Shown: positions 17,045-26,548 of the stretch, in pieces | Numbering within the stretch: the first letter of the stretch is position 1 | Layout: every line of letters begins with the position of its first letter | DNA from: Clostridium sp. C2-6-12 | GTDB lineage: Bacteria; Bacillota; Clostridia; Clostridiales; Clostridiaceae | Reading direction: 5' to 3' | Assembly: GCF_009928485.1 (NCBI RefSeq) | Contig: NZ_JAABNP010000032.1 | Span: forward strand, 1 to 64,000 | Length of the DNA: 64,000 nucleotides | Program-made: the position numbers and the translations under genes | Notes under the pieces: generated by a model | Seen by the model: the letters and a program-made list of their open reading frames with translations, nothing else | Database searches by the model: none | Told to the model about the DNA's origin: nothing

Positions 17045-19684
17045 CTACTTTGCTAAAGTTTCTACCATTTTATAGGCAACTTCAATTGCTTCCTTTATCT
17101 TTTCTGGTGATTTTCCGCCGGCTTGAGCCATGTCTGGTCTTCCGCCTCCACCTCCGCCAAGTACAGCAGATACTTCTTTTATTAATTTACCACAATGAGC
17201 GCCTTTTGCCACTGCATCTTTTGTTGCCATAGCACAGATAACAGCCTTTCCATCTTTAGCACTCATAAGCACTACTACACTATTTTCAACCTTATCTCTT
17301 ACTTTTTCACAAACTTCTCTTAAAGCATCTCCATCAACATCACTTAATTCGTATGCAATTACATTAATATCTTTAATATTTTTTGCTGATGCTATTATAT
17401 CATCTAGACCCATTGAAGCAAATTTAGCTTTTAATGCTCCTATTTCTTTATCTTTATCTTTTAATTCTTTAACTTGTTGATCAAGTTTAGCTAAAAGTTC
17501 TTTTTCTGAACATCTAAGCTTGCTTGAAATTTCTTTTATTAAATCCTTCTTTTCATTAACTATCTTATAAGCTTCTTTACCAATTACAGCTTCTATTCTT
17601 CTTGTTCCTGCTGCAATACCACTTTCTGATACAATTTTAAATAGCCCTATCTTTCCAGTATTATCTATATGTGTACCACCACATAATTCTTTAGAATATT
17701 CTCCAGCCATTACAACTCTAACTTTATCAGAATATTTATCATCAAATATACCAATAGCTCCACTGTTTTTTGCTTCTTGAAGATCCATAACCTTTGTAAC
17801 TACAGGTGTTACACTTGTTATTGCTTCATTTACTAAATCTTCTACTTTAGCTATTTCTTCATCTGTCATAGCTTCAAAGTGAGAAAAGTCAAATCTAAGT
17901 CTATCATTAGTTACAAGAGAACCTGCTTGGTGAACATGTGACCCAAGAACTGTAGTTAATGCCTTATCTAATAGATGAGTTGCAGTATGGTTCTTTTTAA
18001 TACTTTCACGTCTAGCTTTATCTACTTCTATAGTAACTTTATCATTAACTTTTAATTCTCCTGATAAAACTTCTACAAAGTGAACTATCTTTCCACCAAT
18101 ATTCTTTTTAGTATCAACAACTTTAGCCTTAAAGCTATCATTGTATATTAAACCTGTATCTCCTATTTGTCCTCCCATTTCAGCATATAAAGGAGTAACA
18201 TCTGTAACTATAATAGCTTTATTTCCTTCTGTAATACTATCTGCAAAGTCTTCGCCTTCAATTAAAACTTTAACTTCTGCCTCTAACGTATCATTATCAT
18301 AACCATCAAAAACAGTTTCTACTTCAGCTGGTATTGCATCTGAAATATTAACATCTGTTCCCATGTAATTAGAAGTTTTTCTTGCACTTCTTGCTCTTTC
18401 TCTTTGAACTTTCATTTCTTCTTGGAAAGCTGCTTCATCTAAAGATAAACCTTCATCTTCTAAGATTTCCATAGTTAATTCCATTGGGAATCCAAAAGTA
18501 TCATATAATTTAAACCCATCTACACCACTAAGAACTTTTTCATTCTTTTCTTTTAATTCACTTATAAATCCATTTAAGATCTCCATTCCTGAATCTAAAG
18601 TTTCTCTAAATTTATCTTCTTCTATTTTAATTACCTTTTTAATGTATTCTTTTTTAGCTTCTAATTCTGGATATGCGCTACTACAATCTCTAATAACAAT
18701 ATCACATAAATTGCATAAGAATGCATCTTTAATTCCTAAAGTCTTTCCATGTCTTGCAGCTCTTCTAAGAAGTCTTCTTAAAACATATCCTCTTCCTTCA
18801 TTAGATGGCATTACATCATCTGAAATTAAGAAAGATATTGATCTGATATGATCAGTTATTAATCTTAAAGAAATATCTGTTTTATGATCTGCTCCATATT
18901 CTACCTTAGCAATCTTTGCAACTTCACTTAATATATTTTCTAATGTGTCAATTTCAAATATACTATTTTTATTTTGCATTATAACCGCTAGTCTTTCTAG
19001 TCCCATTCCTGTATCTATGTTAGTATTTGCAAGTTTTTCATAATTACCTTTTCCGTCACCATCAAATTGAGTAAATACAAGGTTCCAAAACTCTATTATC
19101 TTATCTGCATCTGATAAAGTAACAAATTCTTCAGAATTTGTTGGAACTTCTTCTGTTCTACTGAAGTGGATTTCTGTACAAGGACCACAAGGACCCGCGC
19201 CATGTTCCCAGAAGTTATCTTCTTTACCTAATCTGAATATGTGACTCTTATCTACATCTGTAAGTGTAGTCCAGTATTCATATGCTTCATCATCATCTAA
19301 ATATATTGTCACATATAATTTTTCCTTTGGCATTTCTAACACTTCAGTTATGAATTCCCATGCCCATGGAATTATTTCTTTTTTAAAATAATCACCAAAA
19401 GAAAAGTTTCCAAGCATTTCAAAGAAAGTACCATGTCTGCTTGTAATACCTACATTTTCAATATCGCCAGTTCTAACACATTTTTGACAAGTAGTGATTC
19501 TTTTCTTTGGTGGCTCTTGCAGTCCTGTAAAGTAAGGCTTTAAGGGAGCCATACCAGCATTTATCAATAATAAACTCTTATCATTTTTAGGAACTAATGA
19601 AAAACTTTCTAATCTTAAATGTTCTTTACCTTCAAAAAATTTTAAATATGCTTCTCTTAGGTCATTTGTTTTTGTAAATTTCAT
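17045..19684 (-). CDS. alaS: Alanyl-tRNA synthetase
   Basis: Class II aminoacyl-tRNA synthetase, 879 residues. The catalytic domain begins TKTNDLREAYLKFFEGKEH and includes TCQKCVRTGDIENVG and GAGPCGPCTEI. The editing domain has the zinc motifs HTATHLL and CGGTHIDNTG. The C-terminal DHHA1-type domain ends in GGGGGGRPDMAQAGG. The frame opens at TTG 19696, but that codon lies in the GGAGG itself; ATG 19684, 5 nt behind it, is the start. It is controlled by an alanine T-box leader upstream. Confidence 0.97.
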   Translation of the reverse strand: MKFTKTNDLREAYLKFFEGKEHLRLESFSLVPKNDKSLLLINAGMAPLKPYFTGLQEPPKKRITTCQKCVRTGDIENVGITSRHGTFFEMLGNFSFGDYFKKEIIPWAWEFITEVLEMPKEKLYVTIYLDDDEAYEYWTTLTDVDKSHIFRLGKEDNFWEHGAGPCGPCTEIHFSRTEEVPTNSEEFVTLSDADKIIEFWNLVFTQFDGDGKGNYEKLANTNIDTGMGLERLAVIMQNKNSIFEIDTLENILSEVAKIAKVEYGADHKTDISLRLITDHIRSISFLISDDVMPSNEGRGYVLRRLLRRAARHGKTLGIKDAFLCNLCDIVIRDCSSAYPELEAKKEYIKKVIKIEEDKFRETLDSGMEILNGFISELKEKNEKVLSGVDGFKLYDTFGFPMELTMEILEDEGLSLDEAAFQEEMKVQRERARSARKTSNYMGTDVNISDAIPAEVETVFDGYDNDTLEAEVKVLIEGEDFADSITEGNKAIIVTDVTPLYAEMGGQIGDTGLIYNDSFKAKVVDTKKNIGGKIVHFVEVLSGELKVNDKVTIEVDKARRESIKKNHTATHLLDKALTTVLGSHVHQAGSLVTNDRLRFDFSHFEAMTDEEIAKVEDLVNEAITSVTPVVTKVMDLQEAKNSGAIGIFDDKYSDKVRVVMAGEYSKELCGGTHIDNTGKIGLFKIVSESGIAAGTRRIEAVIGKEAYKIVNEKKDLIKEISSKLRCSEKELLAKLDQQVKELKDKDKEIGALKAKFASMGLDDIIASAKNIKDINVIAYELSDVDGDALREVCEKVRDKVENSVVVLMSAKDGKAVICAMATKDAVAKGAHCGKLIKEVSAVLGGGGGGRPDMAQAGGKSPEKIKEAIEVAYKMVETLAK

Positions 19685-19702
19685 AACTACCTCCAATTAA
19701 AT

Positions 19703-19762
19703 CAGTTAACAGTTAGCAGATAACGGTTAACTGTTGATTATGATATTCCTTTAGAATATCAT
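19703..19762 (-). other. Inverted repeats in the alaS leader
   Basis: Between the T-box terminator and the alaS start lie CAGTTAAC (19703-19710) with GTTAACTG (19726-19733), and a 9-bp hairpin ATGATATTC (19740-19748) with GAATATCAT (19754-19762). A T-run follows the second on the plus strand only, so it would not end alaS transcription. Similar CAGTTAA palindromes occur after mltG. Confidence 0.45.
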
Positions 19763-19823
19763 ATTTTTTATTTTTTATCTTCTGATGAAGATTTTAAATG
19801 ATTTCTTTATGTTAATTACCAAA

Positions 19824-20050
19824 TAAAAAAGCTCTCGCCCTATGAAACAAAGGGACGAAAGCTGAATTTCCGTGGTACCACCCTAATTATGTATTTCTAA
19901 TCTTTAAATACATCACTTAGTAATTTATAGCTCATAGGTAGCTTCAAAATACATAGCAAGAAGTTTTCACCAAGCACTTCCTCTCTAAATGTCTATAATA
20001 AATTTACTCATCCTAATCATCGCTTAATATTTAATTATTTCATCAAAAAT
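19824..20050 (-). promoter_or_regulatory. Alanine T-box riboswitch of alaS
   Basis: On the minus strand the leader contains AGGGTGGTACCACG (19884-19871), the T-box antiterminator sequence that pairs with the acceptor end of uncharged tRNA. The terminator that follows is GCTTTCGTCCC paired with GGGCGAGAGC and then TTTTTT (19863-19824). Upstream are the stem I elements GCTTGGTGAAAA and AGGATGAG. The specifier is read as GCT (19942-19940), an alanine codon, inside GAAGCTACC. Uncharged tRNA-Ala would therefore switch alaS on. Confidence 0.93.
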
Positions 20051-20098
20051 TATATTTCATCTAGTTAATTATGTCAATATACAACTTTAGCTTTTAAC

Positions 20099-21160
20099 TC
20101 ACAGCAATACATCATTTAATATTTTATCTTCATCTATGATTTTTTTAGCCAATATTCTATTTTCCTCAACATGAAGATAAGTATATCTATTTGGTTTTAT
20201 TGATGGCGCCATATCAATTGCTTTCTTAAAATCTTCTTTTTTCATTTTTAAAGTTTTTGCATATTCAAAAAAGCCTGTTTCCATAAGCACTTTTGTTATT
20301 CTTTCAAATCTATGTTTTTGAACCTTAGACATAATATATGTTGCCATTCCAACTTGTATTCCATGAAGCTGAGGTGTCTCAACAAATTTATCTAAGGCAT
20401 GAGAAATTAAGTGCTCAGCTCCAGATGCTGGCGAGCTATCTCCTGCTATTTCCATAGAGATTCCATTTAGCGTAAGTGAATCTACCAACTCTTTTAAAAA
20501 TAAATCTTCTTTAATTGATTTAAATTCAGTCCTAACAAAACTATTAACTGCCTTTTTAGAAATCATAGTTGCAAAATCATCAATAATCACTTTTCCATTT
20601 TCTTCTTCAAATTTCCAGTCATAAAGAGCAGTAATATTTGATATTAAATCCCCAATTCCTGAAAATATAAATTTTTCTGGAGCTCCTTTGATTACATCAA
20701 TATCCACAATAATTCCATATGGAGTTTTAGCAGACAGCGACATACGCCTTCCATTAACTAAAAGTGAAGCACCTGAGCTGGAAAAGCCATCATTTGAGGT
20801 TGAAGTTGGAACACTTATGAATGGTAGCTTTTTCAAAAAACTCATGTATTTAGCTGCATCGATAGCTTTTCCCCCTCCAATTCCAATTATAGCTTCTACA
20901 TCATTAGGTATTTCAAAAGCCTTTAGGCTTATTTCCTCAAAGTTAATATTAGATATTACTTCCACCCTAGAAATTTCAATATTAGCTTCTTTTAATGAAT
21001 CTCTTATTGAAACTCCAAATAATTCTTCTATTCCTTCTCCAAAACATAATAAAACTTTATAAAACATAGCCTTTTTTATTAAACTTCCCACATTATTTAT
21101 GTTCCCTTTACCAACCTCCAAAATTGAAGGAATAGCTATCCTATGAGTTGATGCTTTCAT
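20099..21160 (-). CDS. egsA: sn-glycerol-1-phosphate dehydrogenase (AraM/EgsA family)
   Basis: Iron-containing-ADH-like fold, 353 residues. The nucleotide-binding stretch is IGIGGGKAIDAAKY, followed by SVPTSTSNDGFSS. Metal-binding positions are expected in DLISN, SGAEHLISHALD and QLHGIQVGMA, as in G1P dehydrogenases and glycerol dehydrogenases. The family reduces DHAP to sn-glycerol-1-phosphate, the archaeal lipid backbone enantiomer; in Bacillus it feeds heptaprenylglyceryl phosphate synthesis. No partner prenyltransferase gene is in view. Specificity for DHAP is a family inference; a related dehydrogenase activity is possible. Confidence 0.8.
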   Translation of the reverse strand: MKASTHRIAIPSILEVGKGNINNVGSLIKKAMFYKVLLCFGEGIEELFGVSIRDSLKEANIEISRVEVISNINFEEISLKAFEIPNDVEAIIGIGGGKAIDAAKYMSFLKKLPFISVPTSTSNDGFSSSGASLLVNGRRMSLSAKTPYGIIVDIDVIKGAPEKFIFSGIGDLISNITALYDWKFEEENGKVIIDDFATMISKKAVNSFVRTEFKSIKEDLFLKELVDSLTLNGISMEIAGDSSPASGAEHLISHALDKFVETPQLHGIQVGMATYIMSKVQKHRFERITKVLMETGFFEYAKTLKMKKEDFKKAIDMAPSIKPNRYTYLHVEENRILAKKIIDEDKILNDVLL

Positions 21161-21198
21161 ATATTATCTCACTCCTTTTATACCAAATAAAATAAAAC

Positions 21199-21510
21199 TT
21201 ATTTTAAATCATTAACAACCTTATTTATTTTATCAACCTTCTCCACGGTTTCTGTCCACAGTTCCTTAGATGGCATTACTTTTTCAATAGTAGCATAAGT
21301 TTGCTTAATTACTGGTATGTTAACAAGATTAGTACTTTGAAGAGACATTAGTACAAAATAGCATACTGCTAACATTGCAGCTATTTTTATCAAATTTCCT
21401 ATTGCTTTTATTAAAATATAAATAGCAACCACAGCTACTGCAATTAAAATTATAGTATTCGTTGTAAGATGCAGTGGATTTTGGCTAACAAAACTATTTA
21501 TTTCTTCCAT
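21199..21510 (-). CDS. Small membrane protein of unknown function
   Basis: 103 residues from ATG 21510, which stands 7 nt behind GGAGG; the longer frame to 21549 has no ribosome binding site. A long hydrophobic stretch (about residues 18-60, TIILIAVAVVAIYILI then AAMLAVCYFVLM) suggests two membrane segments with the lysine-rich tail outside or in the cytoplasm. I do not recognise the family. It is 38 bp upstream of egsA and on the same strand, so they may be co-transcribed. Confidence 0.65.
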   Translation of the reverse strand: MEEINSFVSQNPLHLTTNTIILIAVAVVAIYILIKAIGNLIKIAAMLAVCYFVLMSLQSTNLVNIPVIKQTYATIEKVMPSKELWTETVEKVDKINKVVNDLK

Positions 21511-21718
21511 ATTGTTTCCTCCATTTTTATTCTTATTCTCTGTATTCAAAAAAACACTTATCTCTATAAGTATATATTATTTGCTCTTCTCATGGAATTA
21601 CTGATCACAAATTATGTATAAAATCATGCCTTTTTATCTAATAGTAACCAGAACTACAAACAATAATTCCCAATGTAATAGTTGCTATTAATCTTTAATA
21701 TCTATATTATAGCAACAA

Positions 21719-21747
21719 TTGTAATATTTTAAACTTTTTTCTATTAT
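21719..21747 (+). promoter_or_regulatory. Sigma-A-type promoter of the beta-helix gene
   Basis: TTGTAA (21719-21724) and TATTAT (21742-21747) are separated by 17 bp and lie 40 bp before the ATG. An imperfect inverted repeat around GTTGCTAT (about 21677-21720) precedes it and could be an operator. Confidence 0.5.
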
Positions 21748-21786
21748 GATAAAATAAAGTTATTGATATTTCAGGAGGGGATAAAA

Positions 21787-22947
21787 ATGATTAATAAAAC
21801 TTTATTCAAGATTATAGCTACTTCATTAATGCTTACTTCAATATTTGTATTTACTCCAATTTCTGCAAAGGCTGAATGGAAACATAATAACAAAGGCTGG
21901 TGGTATATTCCTGACACCTGTGCTACTGGTTGGTGGGAGATTAATGGAAATTGGTATTATTTTTATTCTGACGGATATATGGCTCATGGTACTGTAATTG
22001 ATGGTTTTAAATTAGGCTCAAATGGAGCTTGGATAAAAACAGAGCCAGCTACTTCTGATGAGAAAATTACTGAGGTTACTGTAGGAACTGCTGCTGAATT
22101 GGTTAGTGCTATAGGTTCAAATAAAAAAATAGTTTTAAAGCCTGGAACCTATAATTTATCTACTATTACTCAAACTGATAATTCTAATAAATCAGTAACC
22201 TGGGAAACTGTAACAGATGGTAAGGAATTGAACGTACAGAACATCCATAACCTTACTATTGAAGGTATGACTTCAGGGAAGGTAGAAATAAAAGTTGAAC
22301 CTCGTTATGCAAATATAATAAATTTTAGTAATGTTCAAAATATAACTATAAAAAATATTGTAGCAGGCCATACACCTAGTAAATATGAATGCAATGCTGG
22401 AGTTCTTAAATTCAGTAACAGTAATAATATTTCAGTAGATAATTCTGAACTATATGGCTGTGGAAGTATAGGCTTAGATTTGAATTCCGTAAGAAATCTT
22501 ACTTTTTCAAATTCAAAAATAGATCATTGTTCTTTAAGAGCTGTGGAAATCCGCAACTCAAATGCTATTAAATTTTCAGAAGCAAAATTAGTTAATAATG
22601 AAGCGTTCAGTAATATTATAGCTGTCGATAATTCTCAAAATATTACTTTTGAAAAATGTGAAATGACTGATAATAATAATTTTGGCTGGAGTTTTATTGA
22701 GGCCACACAAAAATCAAATGTATTACTTGATAAATGTATAATAAAAAATAATTCCCAATCTACTGATCCATCTGTTCGTTTTGATAAAGTATATTTCTTT
22801 AATACAAATGATTACTCTGGAACCAGTGATAGCAAAATAATATTAAAGGATTCTCAAATAAGTAACAATAAATCTGATTTCTTATTAACTAATACAGATA
22901 ATGTAAGTTTTGATAATTGCACCACCAATACCAATAGCTGGAATTAA
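21787..22947 (+). CDS. Secreted cell-wall-binding right-handed beta-helix protein
   Basis: 386 residues from ATG 21787, which follows AGGAGGGG. A signal peptide (KTLFKIIATSLMLTSIFVF, cleavage near AKA) precedes about two choline-binding-type wall repeats (GWWEINGNWYYFYSDG, then a degenerate unit). The rest has repeated short strand motifs (NITIKNIVAG, NISVDNSEL, NLTFSNSKI, NITFEKCEM), the pattern of a parallel beta-helix as in pectate lyases and polysaccharide-modifying proteins. No catalytic residues can be named. It is the only gene in the window on the plus strand, at the border between core and glycan island. The substrate is unknown. Confidence 0.75.
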   Translation: MINKTLFKIIATSLMLTSIFVFTPISAKAEWKHNNKGWWYIPDTCATGWWEINGNWYYFYSDGYMAHGTVIDGFKLGSNGAWIKTEPATSDEKITEVTVGTAAELVSAIGSNKKIVLKPGTYNLSTITQTDNSNKSVTWETVTDGKELNVQNIHNLTIEGMTSGKVEIKVEPRYANIINFSNVQNITIKNIVAGHTPSKYECNAGVLKFSNSNNISVDNSELYGCGSIGLDLNSVRNLTFSNSKIDHCSLRAVEIRNSNAIKFSEAKLVNNEAFSNIIAVDNSQNITFEKCEMTDNNNFGWSFIEATQKSNVLLDKCIIKNNSQSTDPSVRFDKVYFFNTNDYSGTSDSKIILKDSQISNNKSDFLLTNTDNVSFDNCTTNTNSWN

Positions 22948-23192
22948 TTTAAATAAGGTGCTTAACCGTGCTTAAATAAAATTAGAGCAGATTGCCTTAA
23001 ATGAATCTGCTCTAATTCAAATTATAAACGTTATTTTCCTTGAAAATAACGATCCACATAAGCCATATTTGAATATAAACTCATTTGTGCTGATGGCATA
23101 ACAACAGCCAAACTTAAACATTCTACATAACGCTCTTAAATAATTTTATGGAAACTAGAATCTAAAAGTTTTATATTTTTAGAAAAAATGTT
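22948..23192. terminator. Convergent terminator region
   Basis: Two hairpins lie between the converging beta-helix and MFS genes: ATTAGAGCAGATT (22981-22993) with its complement at 23004-23016, and CGTTATTTTC (23029-23038) with GAAAATAACG (23042-23051). Neither has a long U-tract. They probably end transcription from either side. Nothing else is seen here. Confidence 0.6.
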
Positions 23193-24488
23193 TTATTCAG
23201 TAACAATTTCAGAATTATTTTCACTTTGAGATGAGCCTATTTCTGGAATTGGTAATACTGTTAAAGCCGCTAAAACTGTAGTCACTGCAAGAACAATAAA
23301 GTAAACAGTATATCCATCTCCACCTATCATAGAAATACCCATTGATAAAACTACTGGTGTTGCAAAACTAACAATTGCTGAACCTAATTGTGTTGTTGTA
23401 TTTATAATAGCTATATCTTTACCAGCATCTTCTTTTGAAGGAAGAACTCTATTTACAAGTGCATTATCAACTGCACCAAAAATTCCATATACAAAGTTAA
23501 ACATAAAGTAAGCAATTATTACAAACGTTAGATTATGTGTAATTCCAAAACCTACTAAGCATGCACCAGATAATAGCGCTGATCCTATTACAAATACTTT
23601 TTGTTTCTTAAATTTATCTGATAAGAATCCACCAAGTATTCCTGATCCAACCGTTAATAATATTGCTGATGATGTAGTTGCATTAAGCTTCATAATTTCA
23701 ACTTCCCCTAGCTGAAATCTTGCTATATAGTAAAGTGTCATTATATTTAAGCTTGAATTTGCCATAGCCATTAATAACTTAGTAAGTAATGCCCAAGTAA
23801 AGTTTGGATATTTCTTTACATTTGGATAGAAATTCTTTAAACCTTTAATAAAATTCTTGTCTTGTTTGTCTAATCTATTACTTTGATAACAGTTGTCTTT
23901 AAGAAATAATACTGAAATAAGAGAAACTAAAAGTTGTACTGCTGCAATTACCATAAGCTTTTTCTCAACAGGCACTTCTGCATATGCCCCTACTAACATA
24001 AACCCAACCATAATTCCTAAAGGTCCTGCTGCACCAAAAAATCCTGATATTTTACCAAATTTACTTGGATCAACTTGTTCTGGCACCATTGCATAACATG
24101 ATAAGAATACCATTCCATAGAAAAATTGAATTAAAATATATGCTAAAATCAAAACTGGTATCGAAGGTGCATAAGCAAGCACAATCATTGATAATCCACC
24201 AAATATACTTCCACCAACTATCCAAGTTTTTCTTCTTCCAAATTTCAGACGAGTTTTATCTGCCAAAAATCCACCAATTGGATTCATTACTACTATAGCT
24301 ACCCCACTAATACCAGCTGCTAAACTATACATAGCTGTAACATTTTGAGGCCCAACTAATTTAATAATTGTAAATTGAATAAGTCCCGCATTAACTAAAA
24401 CAATAGCTGGTAGTGAAACAAATAAAATTAGTGATGCTACTATAATTAGTGTTAAAAAAGGCGTTTTTTGTTGTGTATTATTTTCCAT
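23193..24488 (-). CDS. MFS transporter, probable sugar or glycoside permease
   Basis: 431 residues with about 12 hydrophobic segments. The loop after segment 2 reads GGFLADKTRLKFGRRK, the MFS motif A pattern, and its second-half counterpart is GGFLSDKFKKQ. It resembles the MFS/GPH carriers found beside beta-glucosidase genes. It is the last gene of a run with two esterases and a GH3 enzyme, so an imported glucoside is likely. The substrate cannot be read from sequence. A palindromic AAAACGTTTT operator lies about 45 bp upstream. Confidence 0.8.
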   Translation of the reverse strand: MENNTQQKTPFLTLIIVASLILFVSLPAIVLVNAGLIQFTIIKLVGPQNVTAMYSLAAGISGVAIVVMNPIGGFLADKTRLKFGRRKTWIVGGSIFGGLSMIVLAYAPSIPVLILAYILIQFFYGMVFLSCYAMVPEQVDPSKFGKISGFFGAAGPLGIMVGFMLVGAYAEVPVEKKLMVIAAVQLLVSLISVLFLKDNCYQSNRLDKQDKNFIKGLKNFYPNVKKYPNFTWALLTKLLMAMANSSLNIMTLYYIARFQLGEVEIMKLNATTSSAILLTVGSGILGGFLSDKFKKQKVFVIGSALLSGACLVGFGITHNLTFVIIAYFMFNFVYGIFGAVDNALVNRVLPSKEDAGKDIAIINTTTQLGSAIVSFATPVVLSMGISMIGGDGYTVYFIVLAVTTVLAALTVLPIPEIGSSQSENNSEIVTE

Positions 24489-24527
24489 ATTTTTTATCCC
24501 CTTTGTATTAATTTTTTATACTTCTAG

Positions 24528-24544
24528 TTTCGAAAACGTTTTAA
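24528..24544 (-). promoter_or_regulatory. LacI/CcpA-type operator before the MFS gene
   Basis: TTCGAAAACGTTTTAAC contains the perfect palindrome AAAACGTTTT (24533-24542) centred on CG, as in cre sites and other LacI-family operators. Its position before the MFS start suggests sugar-dependent repression. Confidence 0.45.
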
Positions 24545-24598
24545 CCTATTTTTTTACTTTGCTTCCATTCCGAATAAAATTATTAACTAAAATCAGTG

Positions 24599-25702
24599 TT
24601 ATGATATTGCAGCTTGAAATGCTTTAGCTATCTCATTCATACAATCTTGAGCTTGAGGATATACCCCTAACTTATCAATAAAGGCGTGATCAACACCATT
24701 ATATCTAATTACTTTTGTTTCAACTCCATCCCTTATTAGCTTTCTTGCATATGCTTCTGCTTCCAGAGTTAAATAATCATATTCTGCAGTTACTATAAGA
24801 GTTTTTGGCATATCTCTTAAATTTTCAGCCAAAAGTGGTGATACATATTTATTTTCAGTTTCCTTCACTTCATCTACATAAATTGCTGAAATTGGTGGGA
24901 AATTTGTTATCATCATTATTGCATTTTTCACCAATTCATAATCTTCCTTTATGTTATATAGATTTAAATCAAACTTATAATCTTCAACCTGATTTTCTGT
25001 TAAACATACTCCTGGATACAGCAATGCTTGGAACTTTATCATTTTAGTTCCTATATCTCTATCCATTAAGGAACATACTGTTGAAAGATTACCTCCAGCG
25101 CTATCACCTGAAATACCAATCTTTTCATTATCAACATTTAATTTCTCTGAATTTTCATAAAGCCATTTCACTGTATCAAAGCAATCATGAAACCCTTGCG
25201 GAAATTTATGTTCTGGACATAGTCTATAATCAACGGAAACTACAACTCCCTGTATCTTTTCAGCTAAATATTTACAAGGATTTTCTACTGTCTTTGTACT
25301 TCCACCACAAAATGCTCCACCATGTATAAATACTATTGCAGGCATTTTTTCTGATTTATTAGCCGTATAAACCTTTACATTGACGCTGCCATTTCTTCCT
25401 TCTACAACCTTATCACTTATACTAATCCCATTTGATATATCAATATTGGGATACCCCATACCTTGTCTCATTATTTCTATAGGCATATTTTCAAATAGCT
25501 TTTTAATATCCATAGAATGTTCTGCCATTTCCTTTGCCATTTTTTCAATTTCTGCCTTTACTCTTGGATCGAATCCACCTTCAATGTCAAGGTCAGGGAT
25601 ATGTTTTATCAACATATCCAAGCCATGAACATTTCTTAATTCTGCTTTCTTTTCTAAAAGAGATACTAATTCATCTTGTTTTGCTTTATTATAATTGTTC
25701 AT
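24599..25702 (-). CDS. Alpha/beta hydrolase, HSL-type esterase
   Basis: 367 residues. The HSL-family oxyanion motif is FIHGGAFCGGS, the nucleophile elbow is GISGDSAGGNLS, and the remaining triad residues are likely the Asp in TAEYDYLT and the His in GVDHAFID. The N-terminal 100 residues form a helical cap. No signal peptide, so cytoplasmic. It lies 17 bp after another esterase and 110 bp before the MFS gene; removal of acyl groups from imported glycosides is plausible but not shown. Confidence 0.85.
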   Translation of the reverse strand: MNNYNKAKQDELVSLLEKKAELRNVHGLDMLIKHIPDLDIEGGFDPRVKAEIEKMAKEMAEHSMDIKKLFENMPIEIMRQGMGYPNIDISNGISISDKVVEGRNGSVNVKVYTANKSEKMPAIVFIHGGAFCGGSTKTVENPCKYLAEKIQGVVVSVDYRLCPEHKFPQGFHDCFDTVKWLYENSEKLNVDNEKIGISGDSAGGNLSTVCSLMDRDIGTKMIKFQALLYPGVCLTENQVEDYKFDLNLYNIKEDYELVKNAIMMITNFPPISAIYVDEVKETENKYVSPLLAENLRDMPKTLIVTAEYDYLTLEAEAYARKLIRDGVETKVIRYNGVDHAFIDKLGVYPQAQDCMNEIAKAFQAAIS

Positions 25703-25719
25703 AACTTACCTCACTATAA

Positions 25720-26511
25720 CTAGTTTAATAACCACTTAATAGCCTTTTCTATATATTCATCCCAGAACTTCCAATCATGAACACCTGGACCCTCTTCATA
25801 AGTATGAGCAACTTTTTCAGATGCTAGAAAATCTCTAAATTTATGATTATTGGGTAATAAGGAATCTTCTGTACCACAAGCTAGATATAATCTAGGCATA
25901 TCACCATTCTCTGTCATAATCTTCCTAACTAGAGCTTCAAGATCCTTATCACTACCTTTTATATTCTCTACTTTACCGAATACAGCTTCATAATAACTCT
26001 TTCTTCCAAATTCAAAAGGATGTTCTTCATTTGAAGTTACTGCATCATCTATTATAAGTTCAGAAGATAAAGCTGCTATTGCACTAAAATTAGTATAATA
26101 TTTTAAACCATTTCTAAGTGCACCATACCCTCCCATAGAAAGGCCTGCAATAAAGGTATCTTCTCTCTTATGAGATAAGTTAAATAATTTTCTAGTTTCT
26201 TCTACTAGTTCTTTACCTATATACTCTCCATAATAACTTCTTGGTGCTTCGTGATCCACATAAAAACCATTTTCACCTGAAGGCATTATAACTGCTATAT
26301 TATGCTCTTCAGCATATAGAGCAATTCTGCTCTTTATAAGCCAATCTGTAAAATCTCCAAAGATTCCATGTAATAAATAAACTGTTTTAAATGGTTTAAC
26401 TTCCTTAGCAGGTCTACCTGGAAATACTGCTCCATCTACAGGTATTATTGCTTTATAAGAAACTTGTCTTGCAAGTGCATTTGAAAAAAAATTAACATCT
26501 ATTATAGCCAT
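25720..26511 (-). CDS. Esterase of the feruloyl/tributyrin (EstA, CE1-like) family
   Basis: 263 residues. The start AIIDVNFFSNALARQVSY is typical of the family. HGIFGDFTDWL is the oxyanion region, AGLSMGGYGA the nucleophile elbow, and CGTEDSLL and GVHDWKFW hold the Asp and His. The protein is intracellular. In its setting, after GH3 and with a second esterase, it may deacylate carbohydrate esters such as acetyl or feruloyl groups. Confidence 0.85.
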   Translation of the reverse strand: MAIIDVNFFSNALARQVSYKAIIPVDGAVFPGRPAKEVKPFKTVYLLHGIFGDFTDWLIKSRIALYAEEHNIAVIMPSGENGFYVDHEAPRSYYGEYIGKELVEETRKLFNLSHKREDTFIAGLSMGGYGALRNGLKYYTNFSAIAALSSELIIDDAVTSNEEHPFEFGRKSYYEAVFGKVENIKGSDKDLEALVRKIMTENGDMPRLYLACGTEDSLLPNNHKFRDFLASEKVAHTYEEGPGVHDWKFWDEYIEKAIKWLLN

Positions 26512-26548
26512 AATTAACTCCTATCTTCTAATTGATTTATTATTTTTT

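Noticed and set aside
19740..19772. Hairpin followed by a T-run as a terminator of alaS
   Set aside because: The T-run is on the plus strand; alaS is read from the minus strand, and the T-box already contains the regulated terminator.
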